Assembly (NCBI GenBank): GCA_965222645.1
Contig: OZ244968.1
Location: 3,596,001 to 3,660,000 of the forward strand
Direction of reading: 5' to 3'
Origin: JABDMH01 sp965222645
GTDB lineage: Bacteria > Bacteroidota > Bacteroidia > Chitinophagales > Saprospiraceae
DNA length: 64,000 nt
Shown one piece after another: positions 63,418-64,000 of the stretch. Positions within the stretch are counted from its first letter, which is position 1; each line of letters starts with the position of its first letter. Made by a program: the position numbers and the translations under genes. The notes under the pieces were generated by a model. That model had not been told where the DNA came from and did no database searches. It saw only the letters and a program-made list of their open reading frames with translations.

Positions 63418-64000
63418 ATGAAAGAAATCAAGCGAATAAAATTTCAAAACAGAAGAAAACCGAGGTTCGATTTTGATTTATTGAAATTGGAAAATCTGCT
63501 AAGTAGAGATGTCCAACATGACATTACGGAACCACATAGAATCGAGTTCTTCCATATTCTCATTATTACACATGGGAAAGGATACCACACGATTGATTTT
63601 ACGGATTACAAATACCAAAGAGGAACTCTGCTCACAATACGAAAGGATCAGATCCATAATTTTTTCCGAGCCCGGAGTGTAAAAGGATTCATACTCTTAT
63701 TTACCGAGGATTTTTTAGCAAGCCAATATGGAAAAGTAGAGGTTTTAAGGGCATTCCATTTATTCAATGAAATGCTGATTTCGCCGGTTGTAAATCTTGA
63801 GAGTAGAGACTTTACAGATGTTATGCAATTAGTCAAGGGTATCGAAGCTGAATACAACAGAAATGAAGATGAGTTTTCAATAAGTATAATACGAAGTTTT
63901 TTACATCTTCTTATTGTTAAGATTTTCAGAATTAAGACAAGAGATAATGGACAACTAGCCAAGCGAAGATATTTTGATGAGCTTCTGCAATTCCAGCAAC
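63418..64000 (+). CDS. AraC-type regulator, N-terminal part, cut by the window end
   Basis: An open frame from the ATG at 63418 runs to the window end (194 codons). It starts MKEIKRIKFQNRRKPRFDFD and has IEFFHILIITHGKGYHTIDF and GTLLTIRKDQIHNFF, the cupin-like sensor region of the AraC family regulators common in Bacteroidota. The DNA-binding domain would lie beyond base 64000, so this is inferred from the N-terminal domain only. The 186 bp before it hold no other feature I can identify. Confidence 0.75.
   Translation, partial: MKEIKRIKFQNRRKPRFDFDLLKLENLLSRDVQHDITEPHRIEFFHILIITHGKGYHTIDFTDYKYQRGTLLTIRKDQIHNFFRARSVKGFILLFTEDFLASQYGKVEVLRAFHLFNEMLISPVVNLESRDFTDVMQLVKGIEAEYNRNEDEFSISIIRSFLHLLIVKIFRIKTRDNGQLAKRRYFDELLQFQQ

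Overview
The window looks like a chromosome segment of a free-living Bacteroidota, plausibly a Saprospiria-like lineage (the lineage is inference). The grounds are several perfect TAnnTTTG minus-7 boxes, proteins built for the type IX secretion system (a C25 gingipain-type peptidase with a FlgD-like tail and an IgGFc-binding-type protein with a gliding-motility C-terminal domain), OmpA-like lipoproteins and modest GC. No tRNA or rRNA gene was recognised by eye.

Bases 1-19,600 are a surface-glycan locus. It starts inside an initiating sugar-phosphate transferase, passes a decayed AbiE-type toxin-antitoxin pair and a YdcF protein, and then carries the GDP-mannose/GDP-L-fucose genes gmd, fcl and a manC-type guanylyltransferase. 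A GxxExxY cassette bounded by inverted repeats separates gmd from fcl, and a DUF4143-type ATPase with a repeat-rich promoter separates fcl from manC. A methyltransferase, a GT-C-like membrane protein, three GT4 and two GT2 glycosyltransferases, an alkaline-phosphatase-superfamily transferase, a DUF7033/deacetylase-like protein and a DUF1919 protein follow.

Bases 19,700-45,200 mix envelope, secretion and metabolic genes: the 1,659-residue C25 peptidase, a DUF4861-like lipoprotein, an aspartoacylase-like hydrolase with a cupin, an OmpA lipoprotein, an O-antigen ligase with TPRs, a phosphopantetheinyl transferase, gcvP overlapping a heptose epimerase gene, the T9SS type B cargo, a GT39/GT2 pair and two exported alpha/beta hydrolases.

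Bases 45,200-51,600 are a compact histidine-degradation operon, hutHUIG, with a divergent LysR regulator. After it come a small membrane protein, a 167-bp MITE-like element, a secreted TPR protein with a CHAT-like domain that has lost its catalytic residues, and a 1.56-kb array of 16 units of 97-99 bp, each carrying two small palindromes. The array lies between convergent genes and contains an apparently exact internal duplication of about 498 bp. The window ends with an aspartate kinase, a long-chain acyl-CoA ligase, an S9 dipeptidyl peptidase and the start of an AraC-like regulator.

The signals least explained by known families are the two-hairpin array, the degenerate CHAT protein beside it, the GxxExxY cassette splitting gmd-fcl, and the phased direct repeats in front of the ATPase. 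All calls were made by reading the sequence, without database searches.
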